From Phycisphaerae bacterium (GTDB lineage Bacteria > Planctomycetota > Phycisphaerae > Sedimentisphaerales > Anaerohalosphaeraceae): a stretch of 19,934 nt of DNA. Below are positions 1 through 7,945 of the stretch, in pieces; position 1 is the stretch's first letter, and the number at the start of each line of letters is the position of its first letter. The stretch is taken from the NCBI GenBank assembly GCA_021736615.1, contig JAIPFN010000105.1, positions 1-19,934 on the forward strand. Reading direction: 5' to 3'. The position numbers and the translations under genes are program-made. The notes under the pieces were generated by a model that saw only the letters and a list, made by a program, of their open reading frames with translations, was not told the DNA's origin and searched no databases.

Positions 1-222
1 GGTAAAGGAAAGGCTTCAACGGGCAAGTTTTTGACAACTGCTTTGGCCGCCACTGTCGGAGCAGTAGCCGGTGCGGCAATTGACGGCGACCACAAAACCG
101 AAGGTGCAATAGGTGGAGGCGTTCTGGGCGGAGTTTTAGGCTATACCCTGTCTCCGCAGGCCGCCGACAGTGCCAGAAAAGCAATAGGGAGAATGTGTGA
201 TACCTTGCCAAGCGGGTTGTAA
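1..222 (+). CDS. Glycine-zipper protein, C-terminal part (5' end outside window)
   Basis: The reading frame is open from the first base, so this is the 3' part of a gene that starts to the left. The visible 73 codons hold a hydrophobic Ala/Gly stretch with repeated small-residue spacing (GAVAGAAIDG, then GAIGGGVLGGVLGY). This resembles glycine-zipper segments of small envelope proteins, which insert in membranes or oligomerise as helices. The charged linker between the two Gly-rich helices (DGDHKTEG) is typical of such domains. A TTG at position 31 could be an internal start, but no ribosome binding site precedes it and the frame continues upstream. Function is unknown. Location in the envelope is an inference from composition. 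The next gene starts 39 bases downstream on the same strand. Confidence 0.6.
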   Translation, partial: GKGKASTGKFLTTALAATVGAVAGAAIDGDHKTEGAIGGGVLGGVLGYTLSPQAADSARKAIGRMCDTLPSGL

Positions 223-261
223 TTAGTCGCTGGTTTATAGTTATTTGTCTATAGGTTTTTT

Positions 262-1215
262 ATGTCTGACTTTCTTGATGATGTTGGTGCCGGGCAGTTT
301 TTGCACGAGGCTATGGCGGCGGTTTGGGAGATATTCATTGTTCATGAAGATCTCGAATACGCCGATCAGGCCGCGATGGCAGCGTTCAGGATGATAGACA
401 AGCTTGAATCACGATTAAGCCGGTATATCGAAAACAGTGATATTTCACGCATTAACAATCTAAAGGCAGGGCAGTCCACCGTTGTCGGAATGGAAACATT
501 TGAGTGCCTTCAATTATGCGAGCAGGTCAATAAGGAAACTTTCGGGGCGTTCGATATTACCGTCGGTTCGCTTTATAAGTGTTGGCTCAATAAAGACAAG
601 TCATTACGAAACCCCACCGCCGATGAACTCGCCGCCGCCAAAAAAAATACCGGAATGCACCTTTTGCGCCTGGATGAAGACGAAATGACCGCAACGGTGC
701 TTGCGGACGGTGTAAGCCTCGACCTTGGAGCCATCGGCAAGGGGTTCGCCCTCGACAAAGCGGCCGAGGTACTTGAAGAATGGAGCATTTCGACGGCATT
801 TCTTCATGGAGCCGGTAGTACCGTTCTGGGTATGGATAAACCTAAGGGCACTAACGGCTGGCCGGTAACCATGAGCCTGCTTAATGATCTCTGGAAGAAG
901 GACAAATCCGCAGAATCGAAAATTGAAACCCTTGAAATATACGATGTTGACAACTCTGCTCTTAGCGGATCGAATCTCGAAGTGGGAAGTCACGTTATTG
1001 AACCGCGTCTCTTTAAACCCGTAGAGGCAAATATCGCGGCTTGGGCTGTAACGAAAACCGCGGCACTGGCCGATGCGATTTCAACGTCACTTCTGGTTAT
1101 GACCGACGAAGAAACGAAAAATTACTTTAAAAAGCATAAAAAACAGAAAGGAATGGTTATTTCTCCCGATTCAGACGATTCATATAAAATCAAAAAGTAT
1201 GGAAAATGGAAATAG
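262..1215 (+). CDS. apbE: FAD:protein FMN transferase (ApbE family), cytoplasmic type
   Basis: This 317-residue protein should transfer FMN from FAD to a Thr/Ser of a target flavoprotein, using Mg2+. Family motifs in order: the LSRYIENSDISRIN segment near residue 52, GAFDITVGSL at 95-104, LDLGAIGKG at 153-161, and the metal-site stretch ALADAISTS with D271, S274 and T275. The usual 'H.I.PR' motif appears as HVIEPR near residue 235. Length is normal for the core family, but there is no signal peptide or lipobox: the sequence enters the core (HEAMAAVWEIFI) at once. Most bacterial ApbE proteins are exported lipoproteins, so this one probably acts in the cytoplasm. The usual Gly-rich 'GG(N/D)' loop reads HGAGST, a modest departure. 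It lies 209 bases upstream of the Hdr/Met cluster on the same strand. Whether it serves a protein of that cluster is not shown. Confidence 0.88.
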   Translation: MSDFLDDVGAGQFLHEAMAAVWEIFIVHEDLEYADQAAMAAFRMIDKLESRLSRYIENSDISRINNLKAGQSTVVGMETFECLQLCEQVNKETFGAFDITVGSLYKCWLNKDKSLRNPTADELAAAKKNTGMHLLRLDEDEMTATVLADGVSLDLGAIGKGFALDKAAEVLEEWSISTAFLHGAGSTVLGMDKPKGTNGWPVTMSLLNDLWKKDKSAESKIETLEIYDVDNSALSGSNLEVGSHVIEPRLFKPVEANIAAWAVTKTAALADAISTSLLVMTDEETKNYFKKHKKQKGMVISPDSDDSYKIKKYGKWK

Positions 1216-1260
1216 CCGGTTTAAACGCATAAAGCGTGTTTGGGGTCGCAAATGGATTAT

Positions 1261-1289
1261 TTTAAATTCCGAATTAAAATTATTATAAT
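1261..1289 (+). promoter_or_regulatory. Weak candidate promoter ahead of hdrA
   Basis: In the 209-base gap between apbE and hdrA, a perfect TATAAT (1284-1289) stands 17 bases after TTTAAA (1261-1266), a poor -35. A small stem-loop (TAATCT at 1315-1320 pairing with AGATTA at 1328-1333) lies just downstream in the resulting leader. The very AT-rich context makes chance matches likely, so this is only a candidate for the start of the Hdr-Met transcript. Confidence 0.3.
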
Positions 1290-1424
1290 ACTGGCATTAT
1301 TTAGCACTTTCCACTAATCTAACCGTAAGATTACAGTTTTGTGGTTAGGGTGAGCTTACACATTTGCTTTTTGCGCCTTTTCTTTATATATTTCGAGTAC
1401 TTTTGTCTGTAGGCTTAGGTTTTA

Positions 1425-4400
1425 ATGAATATAGATACTCAAAAAAATGGTTCTGTTATGGTTGTCGGCGGAGGTATTGCCGGCATTCAATCCGCCCTTG
1501 ATCTTGCCGATTCCGGCTATAAAGTTTATCTCGTCGAGTCCAGTACGGCTATCGGCGGCAGGATGGCTCAACTCGATAAGACTTTCCCGACTAATGATTG
1601 TTCGATGTGTACCATCTCCCCGCGTCTTGTCATGGCAGGGACGCACCGCAACATTGAGATAATCACAAATGCAGAACTGACAAAATTAGAGGGACCGGCC
1701 GGCAATTTCAATGCTATGGTCACAGTCAGCCCAAATTTCGTCGACCAGGAAAAGTGTACCGGTTGTGGTGAATGTGCCCAGATTTGCCCGGTCAAAATCG
1801 AAGACGAGTATAACCAGGACCTTGGAGCCAGGAAGGCCATCTTCAAGAAATATCCTCAGGCAGTTCCTAATAAGTTTTCCATGAGCCGCCTTGGTGTCGC
1901 TCCTTGTTACGATTCCTGTCCGATACACGGAAATCCCAGCGGGTATGTAGCATTAGCTGCCGAAGGCAAGTTTCAGGAAGCTTATGAATCGGCTACCGAG
2001 AAAAATCCGTTCCCCTCGATCTGCGGCAGGATCTGCGAGCATCCGTGCGAACAGAATTGCAACCGTGACAATCTCGATTCCCCAGTTTCCATCGCATATA
2101 TTAAGAGATACCTTGCCGACTGGAATGTCGAAAATGGCACGAATCTTACTGCCGAAGAAAAACTTGCCTCTATCGAAGAAAATGGCAAAAAAGTCGCGAT
2201 AGTGGGCGCAGGCCCGGCAGGGTTGTCAGCCGCTCTGGAACTTCGAAAACTCGGGTATGGAGTAAGGATCTTCGAGAAACAGTCCGTTATGGGCGGAATG
2301 ATGTCGCTTGGTGTTCCGGCCTATCGTCTGCCGTCGGAGGTTATTGACCGTGATATTCAAAACATTCTCGATTACGGCGTTGATGTTCAGTTAAACAGCC
2401 CTATTGACAGCGAAGAACAGATAGAGGATTTTCTCGAAGATGGCTTTGAGTCCGTTTTTCTTTCTGTCGGATCGCATATCAGTGCGACAATGCGTATGAA
2501 GGGTGAAGAGCTTGAAAAGGTTTCCCATGGTATCGATTTTCTGAGGGATGTCAGGCTCGGCAAAAAGACGGAGGTACAGGCAAATACGATTGTTATAGGC
2601 GGCGGTAATGTCGCTATGGACTGCGCCAGAACGGCTATTAGATTAGGTGCCCAGAAGGTTTCACTTGTCTGCCTGGAAGAACGTGACAAGATGCCGGCAT
2701 ATCCCTGGGAGGTTGAATGGGCCCTTGAAGAAGGCGTTGAGATTCATGACGCCAGCGCCACCAAAACTATTCTTGACATCGACGGCAAGTTCGTCGGACT
2801 CGAACTGCTTGAAGTTGAAAAAATGGAATTCGTCGACGGCAGGCTCGATCTTAAGACTGTTTACGCTTCCGAGTCAATTTTATCAGGGCGCGAATTGATA
2901 GTAGCTATCGGTCAGAGGCCCGACCTTGGATTTCTCGACGAAGAAAGCCGGATCAAAGTTACACCGCGCGGTACTATCGCCATTGACGAAAAAACTTCCA
3001 TGACTTCCATGCCGGGTGTCTTTGCAGGCGGTGACGCTGTTCGCGGTGCAGCGAGCGTAGTCCAGGCCACAGCGGACGGTCAGAAGGCAGCAAAGGCGAT
3101 AGACGCTTATATCAAAGGCGTTGAGTTTATTGCCGAGGTTGATGATTCCCCAGTTGTTGAGATTACCGCGGACGAACTTAAGGAACGCAAAGAAAAGAAA
3201 ATTCAGCGAGCCGTGATGGGCGTCATCGATCTTGATAAGCGTATGAGCACGTTTGACGAAGTTGACGTTGGATTTACCGAAGAACAGGTAAAGGCCGAAG
3301 CATCCCGCTGCTTGTATTGCGCAATTTGTAGTTATTGTAAACAATGCGAAAAGGTTTGCGAGGCCGATGCCATCTGTTATGATGATAAACCGAAGAATCT
3401 TTCGCTAAATGTCGGAGCTGTTATCCTTGCGCCGGGCTTTGATCTCTATGACGCCAGGAAAAAGGGCGAGTACGGTTATGGCCGCTTCGACAATGTAGTC
3501 AGCAGCATGGACTACGAACGTATTGTAAGTGCTTCCGGTCCCTTCGAGGGACATATTCAGCGATTGAGTGACGGTAAGGCACCGAAAAAAATAGCTTTTA
3601 TTCAATGCGTCGGTTCGCGGGACTCGGAAAATCCGTACTGCTCGTCGGTATGCTGTATGTATGCCACTAAGCAGGCGATGATAACCAAAGAGCATCTGCC
3701 CGATGTCGAGTGCAAGGTGTTTGTAATGGATGTGCGGGCCTTCGGAAAAGGCTTCGACGAGTATTACGAGCGTGCTAAAGACAAATACGGAGTTCAGTAC
3801 ATTTATACGCGACCGTCGAGTATTATGCAGAACTTTAAGACCGGCGACCTGTCGATGCAGTTTACAGTCGACGGTAAAAACTGGGTTGAGGAAGATTTCG
3901 ATATGGTGGTTCTCGGTTCCGGCCTTTGCGCAAGCGAATCTGCCAAAAAACTCGTCAAAGCATGCGACATAGAAGTAAATGATCACAATTTCGCATTGTC
4001 GTCGCAGTTTGCTCAAACCTTATCTTCGCGTGAAGGCGTTTATCTCGCCGGCGCATTCGAAAGTCCGAAGGACATTCCGGAAAGTGTCACACAGGCAAGT
4101 GCCGCCGCGGGAAAGGCCATGGAGTTGCTTGCCGATGTACGCGGTACAGAAGTCGCCGCCAAGACTTATCCCGATGAAAAAGAAACCGAAGGACTCGAAC
4201 CTCGCATAGGTGTATTCGTCTGTCACTGCGGTTCTAATATCGGCGCGGTGATAGACTGCGAAAAAGTCGCAGGCATCGCCGCTAAGCTTGACAAGGTCGT
4301 GTTTGCAACAGATTTGCTATATACCTGTTCGCCGGATGGTTTGTTAGCGATCAGAGACAAAATTGAAGAGCATAATCTGAATCGCGTGGTCGTGGCATCG

Positions 4401-5870
4401 TGTACTCCCCGAACTCACGAACCCCTCTTCCGGGAAAATCTCAAAGAAGCCGGTCTCAATCCATACCTCTTCGAGATGGCCAATATTCGCGATCAATGCA
4501 CGTGGGTTCACGCAAACCTCGGCAGCTTTACGGAAAATAAGGCTATCGACCTTATTGCAATGTCTGTCGGCAGGGCACGTGAGATAGAGGCTCTAAGTTC
4601 CCAGACATATGTCCCCAAACGCAGCGGCCTCATTATCGGGGGAGGTGTTTCCGGTATGACCGCCGCGTTATCTATTGCCGACCAGGGTTTTGATGTGTAT
4701 CTTGTTGAAAAGACCTATCGGCTTGGCGGAGAAAGCGTCAAAGTAAAAAGTACTGTTGAAGGATACGATCCGACGAAGCTTGTTAAGGAACTTGAAGACA
4801 GGGTTGTCGCCCACGACAAGATCGCCGTTTATACCCACTCGACGGTTCAAGAGAGTACCGGGTTTGCAGGCGACTTTAAGACAAAAATAGCCGTTGGAGA
4901 TCAAAGCGTAGAGGTACAGCACGGTGCCGTCATAATAGCGACCGGTGCAAGCGAGTCAAAACCCGACGAATACATGTACGGTCGTGACGATAGGATCGTT
5001 ACCCAGCAAACGCTGGAGGACCTGATTTATACTCATCCTGAGACAATTAAGGATATTAGCGAAGTTGTGATGATCCAGTGTGTCGGTTCTCGACAGGAAG
5101 GGCGGATGGTTTGCAGCAGGGTTTGCTGCACCGAGGCGATCAAAAACGCGTTAGCTATTAAGACGCTAAATCCCGCCGCTAATGTCGCTGTTCTTTACCG
5201 TGATATTCGCACGTATGGTTTCAAGGAAAAATATTATAACCAGGCTCGCCAGGCAGGCGTCTTGTTTTTCCGTTACGATCTTGATAACAAACCGGTTGTC
5301 AGTACCGACAATTCCGGCAATATCGAAGTTCGCGTCAAGGATCTGAACTCAATGCTGGACTTGAGTTTTTCTCCAGACGTACTTGCCTTAAGTGCGGCGA
5401 TGGAAACCAGCGACGATGCCGAGGACGTTAGCGCAGCCTTTAAATTGACGCTAAACCTGGAACGGTTCTTCCTCGAGGCCCATATGAAATTACGTCCGGT
5501 CGAATTTTCGTCCGATGGAATGTTTCTTTGCGGAACCTGCCACAGTCCGAAGTTCATCGACGAATCGATAACCCAGGCCCAGGCCGCCGCCGCTAAGGCG
5601 GTCAGCATACTATCTGCCGAACTTATGCACATCAGCGGCGTAGTTTCTGTCGTGGACCCGGACGGGTGTGCCGGGTGTCTTACTTGCGTGCGGACGTGTC
5701 CGTATAATGTGCCGAAGATTAATGAAGACGGCGTCGCCGAGATCGAATCGGCAATGTGTCACGGCTGCGGAATTTGCGCCTCGGAGTGTCCGGCAAAGAC
5801 GATTCAGTTGATGCACTACAAGGACGCGCAGGTAATTGCAAAAGCAAAAGCTATGTTTCAGGAAGCGTAA
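1425..5870 (+). CDS. hdrA: Giant HdrA: two HdrA units with an inserted GltD/NfnB-like NAD(P)H module
   Basis: This 1481-residue flavin and iron-sulfur protein belongs to the heterodisulfide reductase A family, the bifurcating core of Hdr complexes. Domains in order: FAD site GGGIAG at 15-20; HdrA cluster motif CSMC at 59-62; [4Fe-4S] motif C111/114/117/121. The ferredoxin region then runs into a GltD/NfnB-like insertion, with an N-terminal Cys-rich domain from about 155, dinucleotide sites GAGPAG at 261-266 and GGGN at 392-395, and an end near 575. A Cys-rich return follows (C629, 632, 635, 638, 641, 645), then the HdrA segment C728..C739..CC743-744. A complete second HdrA begins with C933-H-C935, followed by FAD site GGGVSG at 1072-1077 and C1219..C1230..CC1234-1235. 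The C-terminus is a 2x[4Fe-4S] ferredoxin (C1415/1418/1421/1425 and C1445/1448/1451/1455). The frame is uninterrupted. The family role is certain. NAD(P)H as electron donor is inferred from the insertion. Confidence 0.93.
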   Translation: MNIDTQKNGSVMVVGGGIAGIQSALDLADSGYKVYLVESSTAIGGRMAQLDKTFPTNDCSMCTISPRLVMAGTHRNIEIITNAELTKLEGPAGNFNAMVTVSPNFVDQEKCTGCGECAQICPVKIEDEYNQDLGARKAIFKKYPQAVPNKFSMSRLGVAPCYDSCPIHGNPSGYVALAAEGKFQEAYESATEKNPFPSICGRICEHPCEQNCNRDNLDSPVSIAYIKRYLADWNVENGTNLTAEEKLASIEENGKKVAIVGAGPAGLSAALELRKLGYGVRIFEKQSVMGGMMSLGVPAYRLPSEVIDRDIQNILDYGVDVQLNSPIDSEEQIEDFLEDGFESVFLSVGSHISATMRMKGEELEKVSHGIDFLRDVRLGKKTEVQANTIVIGGGNVAMDCARTAIRLGAQKVSLVCLEERDKMPAYPWEVEWALEEGVEIHDASATKTILDIDGKFVGLELLEVEKMEFVDGRLDLKTVYASESILSGRELIVAIGQRPDLGFLDEESRIKVTPRGTIAIDEKTSMTSMPGVFAGGDAVRGAASVVQATADGQKAAKAIDAYIKGVEFIAEVDDSPVVEITADELKERKEKKIQRAVMGVIDLDKRMSTFDEVDVGFTEEQVKAEASRCLYCAICSYCKQCEKVCEADAICYDDKPKNLSLNVGAVILAPGFDLYDARKKGEYGYGRFDNVVSSMDYERIVSASGPFEGHIQRLSDGKAPKKIAFIQCVGSRDSENPYCSSVCCMYATKQAMITKEHLPDVECKVFVMDVRAFGKGFDEYYERAKDKYGVQYIYTRPSSIMQNFKTGDLSMQFTVDGKNWVEEDFDMVVLGSGLCASESAKKLVKACDIEVNDHNFALSSQFAQTLSSREGVYLAGAFESPKDIPESVTQASAAAGKAMELLADVRGTEVAAKTYPDEKETEGLEPRIGVFVCHCGSNIGAVIDCEKVAGIAAKLDKVVFATDLLYTCSPDGLLAIRDKIEEHNLNRVVVASCTPRTHEPLFRENLKEAGLNPYLFEMANIRDQCTWVHANLGSFTENKAIDLIAMSVGRAREIEALSSQTYVPKRSGLIIGGGVSGMTAALSIADQGFDVYLVEKTYRLGGESVKVKSTVEGYDPTKLVKELEDRVVAHDKIAVYTHSTVQESTGFAGDFKTKIAVGDQSVEVQHGAVIIATGASESKPDEYMYGRDDRIVTQQTLEDLIYTHPETIKDISEVVMIQCVGSRQEGRMVCSRVCCTEAIKNALAIKTLNPAANVAVLYRDIRTYGFKEKYYNQARQAGVLFFRYDLDNKPVVSTDNSGNIEVRVKDLNSMLDLSFSPDVLALSAAMETSDDAEDVSAAFKLTLNLERFFLEAHMKLRPVEFSSDGMFLCGTCHSPKFIDESITQAQAAAAKAVSILSAELMHISGVVSVVDPDGCAGCLTCVRTCPYNVPKINEDGVAEIESAMCHGCGICASECPAKTIQLMHYKDAQVIAKAKAMFQEA

Positions 5871-5913
5871 AAAAACAATTACGAATGACGAATTACTGAT
5901 TATGAATTTGGAT

Positions 5914-5926
5914 TCGCCTTCGGCGA
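5914..5926. repeat. Small CGCCTTCGGCG stem-loop between hdrA and mvhD
   Basis: TCGCC (5914-5918) pairs with GGCGA (5922-5926) over a three-base loop. The same 11-base core CGCCTTCGGCG recurs at 19484-19494 after the symporter gene. Just upstream (about 5879-5908) are degenerate 'GAATTA/GAATGACGAATTA' units. It has no following T-run, so it is not a clear terminator. It could be a short dispersed hairpin or an mRNA-processing or stability element between two operon genes. Confidence 0.4.
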
Positions 5927-5949
5927 GACTTTTGAACGGTAAATAAAAA

Positions 5950-6381
5950 ATGACAGAATTTGAACCGAAAATAGTAGCTTTTTGTTGTAACTACTGTGCT
6001 TTCGCCGCCGCCGACCTGGCCGGTGCAATGCGTTTGCAGTACCCGCATAATGTTCGCATAGTAAAACTACCATGTACCGGCAAGGTCGATGCGATTCACC
6101 TGATGAAGGCATTTGAGGACGGTGCCGATGCGGCCTTTGTTGCCGGATGCCTGGAAGGTCAGTGCCACTACCTCGAAGGTAACATCCGGGCAAAAAAACG
6201 AATTGCTTATGTAAAGCGGCTCCTGGAAGAGGTCGGCATTGAATCCGAAAGACTGGAGATGTACAATCTGTCCTCGGCGATGGGGGGAAGATTCGCAGAG
6301 ATAGTGGAAGAAATGACAGAAAAAGTAAAGGCCCTCGGCCCAACATTTATCAGTGCCAGGTTTCATTCTGTTGAGGAATGA
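5950..6381 (+). CDS. mvhD: MvhD-type iron-sulfur subunit (hydrogenase iron-sulfur subunit family)
   Basis: This 143-residue member of the MvhD family carries a [2Fe-2S] cluster and passes electrons to HdrA in Hdr complexes. The characteristic cysteines are present: CCNYC at 12-16, C42 in the PCTGKVD motif, and C67 and C72 in GCLEGQCHYLEGN. Length is normal for a stand-alone MvhD. In methanogens MvhD links the Mvh hydrogenase to HdrA; here no hydrogenase subunit is nearby. It lies 79 bases after hdrA and before hdrC, as in MetVF-HdrABC-MvhD clusters of acetogens. It should therefore bridge the flavin module and HdrA rather than a hydrogenase. The ribosome binding site is weak (A-rich leader). 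Confidence 0.9.
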   Translation: MTEFEPKIVAFCCNYCAFAAADLAGAMRLQYPHNVRIVKLPCTGKVDAIHLMKAFEDGADAAFVAGCLEGQCHYLEGNIRAKKRIAYVKRLLEEVGIESERLEMYNLSSAMGGRFAEIVEEMTEKVKALGPTFISARFHSVEE

Positions 6382-6469
6382 TTTGTAGTGTTGCTATGGT
6401 TTTACTGCAATGCTTAGAATTTATTATTTATAATTGATTATTTATTATTACTTTTAATTTGGAAATACA

Positions 6470-7045
6470 ATGAAAGTAATTGGCGAAAACGAAAATACGG
6501 TTGACAACTCTTTCGCACAAGAGATCCAAGAGCATTGCGGCGAAAATGTGAACTTATGTTACCAGTGCCGTAAATGCGCCTCGGGCTGTCCAAACCGTCA
6601 GTTTATGGACTTTACACCTACCGAGCTGATGCGTTACGTCCAGCTTGGCATGATCGATCAAGCGATGACAAAAAATACCGTGTGGTTCTGTTTGGCTTGC
6701 CAGACATGTACTGCCAGGTGCCCCCAGGATATCGATATCGCAAAGGTGGTAGACGCTGTAAAGATTATCGCAACCGAACGCAGAGTCATTGCAGACGCCG
6801 GGAACGTACGCGTATTCAACCGCCTCTGGATGCTAATGCTCAGCTTTATGGGCAGAATGTACGAAGTTGGCCTGGTAGGCTCGCTTAACATGGTCACCGG
6901 GAAACCATTTAACGATATTGCGCTAGGCAAAAAAATGATCTTAAAAGGCAAACTGAAATTCATTCCGTCGATCAAGAAACCCTTTACGATGATGAAAATG
7001 TTTTCAAGAGCAAAAAAAATAAAACAAAGAAAAGCTAATGGCTAA
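6470..7045 (+). CDS. hdrC: Heterodisulfide reductase subunit C-like ferredoxin protein
   Basis: This 191-residue protein has two [4Fe-4S] motifs: C30/C33/C36 with C40-P, and C74/C77/C80 with C84-P. Spacing and the intervening helix (TPTELMRYVQLGM) match HdrC, the electron wire between HdrA and HdrB. The C-terminal part is basic and carries a moderately hydrophobic stretch around 115-140, longer than the minimal HdrC. This might help complex contacts but is not a clear membrane segment. It is preceded by an 88-base AT-rich spacer and followed by hdrB after 30 bases. The stop codon sits in a run of 'GGCTAAA' repeats. In the MTHFR context HdrC should link HdrA to HdrB or MetV rather than to CoM-S-S-CoB, which bacteria lack. 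Confidence 0.9.
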   Translation: MKVIGENENTVDNSFAQEIQEHCGENVNLCYQCRKCASGCPNRQFMDFTPTELMRYVQLGMIDQAMTKNTVWFCLACQTCTARCPQDIDIAKVVDAVKIIATERRVIADAGNVRVFNRLWMLMLSFMGRMYEVGLVGSLNMVTGKPFNDIALGKKMILKGKLKFIPSIKKPFTMMKMFSRAKKIKQRKANG

Positions 7046-7075
7046 AGGCTAAAGCTATTCCATAAGGATAATTAA

Positions 7076-7945
7076 ATGAAAGTAGGTTATTACCCAGGTT
7101 GTTCGCTGCACTCTACCGGTATCGAGTACGATATTTCTACGAAAAAGGCTTGCGAAATACTAGGGATAGAGCTAGACGAGATAGAGGACTGGATTTGCTG
7201 CGGTTCTTCGCCGGCTCATCAGTGCGATGAGCTTATGAGCGTAGCTCTACCGGTAAAGAATATTTCCCTTGCTGAAAAGGGCGGTCTAAAGGATATTTGT
7301 GCTCCCTGTGCTTCGTGCTACGCCAGACTAAAAGATGCGCAGCAAAAAATGACCGACGATCAGATCCGTAAAGATGTCGAAGAGGTGATCGCAGCGGACG
7401 CACCCGGTGATATTGAAATCCTGCATGCCCTCGATATGTTCGTGGAAAGATGCGGATACGATGCTATCGGCGAAAAGGTCGTAAAAGCACTCGACGGTGT
7501 CAAAGTCGCCTGTTACTACGGCTGCCTTATGACACGCCCGCCGAAGGTTACCGGCAAAACAGATTTCGAGAATCCGACCGCGATGGAAGAACTCATCGAA
7601 ACCCTCGGCGGCGAAACAGTCGATTGGAACCTGAAGACATTCTGCTGCGGAGCCAGTTTTGCCCTGACAAATCTCGATGTCGTACTCGAACTGACAAAAA
7701 AGATTCTGGACGACGCTCAGACTTGCGGTGCAAACGCCATAGCCGTCGGCTGTCCACTCTGCCAGGCAAACCTTGACGGCAGACAATTGCAGATCAACGA
7801 AAAATACGGGACAGATTTCAATATCCCGATTTTTTATTTTACACAACTTATGGGTATTGCTTTTGGCGTAGAATCAAATGAACTGGGCCTGACAAAGCAT
7901 ATCACCGAAGTTGAAGATTTCCTCGAAGAAAGGTCGCTATTATGA
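7076..7945 (+). CDS. hdrB: Heterodisulfide reductase subunit B-like protein (two CCG domains)
   Basis: This 289-residue protein has the paired cysteine-rich (CCG) domains of HdrB. The first has C9, C41-C42-G and C78/C81. The second has C146/C150, C190-C191-G and C226/C229. In methanogen HdrB these sites hold two noncubane [4Fe-4S] clusters that cleave the heterodisulfide. In bacterial HdrABC-MetVF complexes the same subunit is thought to relay electrons to MetV/MetF. A good ribosome binding site (AAGGAT, about 7063-7068) precedes the ATG. The last codons overlap the metV start by four bases (ATGA), which suggests translational coupling. No key cysteine appears to be missing. Confidence 0.92.
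   Translation: MKVGYYPGCSLHSTGIEYDISTKKACEILGIELDEIEDWICCGSSPAHQCDELMSVALPVKNISLAEKGGLKDICAPCASCYARLKDAQQKMTDDQIRKDVEEVIAADAPGDIEILHALDMFVERCGYDAIGEKVVKALDGVKVACYYGCLMTRPPKVTGKTDFENPTAMEELIETLGGETVDWNLKTFCCGASFALTNLDVVLELTKKILDDAQTCGANAIAVGCPLCQANLDGRQLQINEKYGTDFNIPIFYFTQLMGIAFGVESNELGLTKHITEVEDFLEERSLL

Noticed and set aside
604..993. 129-codon minus-strand frame within apbE
   Set aside because: Antisense to conserved ApbE motifs, with no supporting signals.
2883..3344. 153-codon minus-strand frame within hdrA
   Set aside because: Same reason: it is a shadow of the GltD-like to HdrA junction, with no start signal and no family.
3405..4016. 203-codon open frame on the minus strand within hdrA
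   Set aside because: It is fully antisense to well-conserved HdrA sequence, has no ribosome binding site or recognisable domain, and is explained by the codon bias of the sense gene.
1425..5870. The very long hdrA considered as an assembly fusion of separate genes
   Set aside because: The reading frame is continuous, the domain junctions are smooth and follow a known HdrA-GltD pattern (ferredoxin region running into the Fer4_20-like domain), and no internal start or stop signals appear.
5950..6381. MvhD gene taken as evidence of a hydrogenase operon
   Set aside because: No hydrogenase large or small subunit is nearby; MvhD also occurs in Hdr complexes without hydrogenase, and the metVF context explains it.
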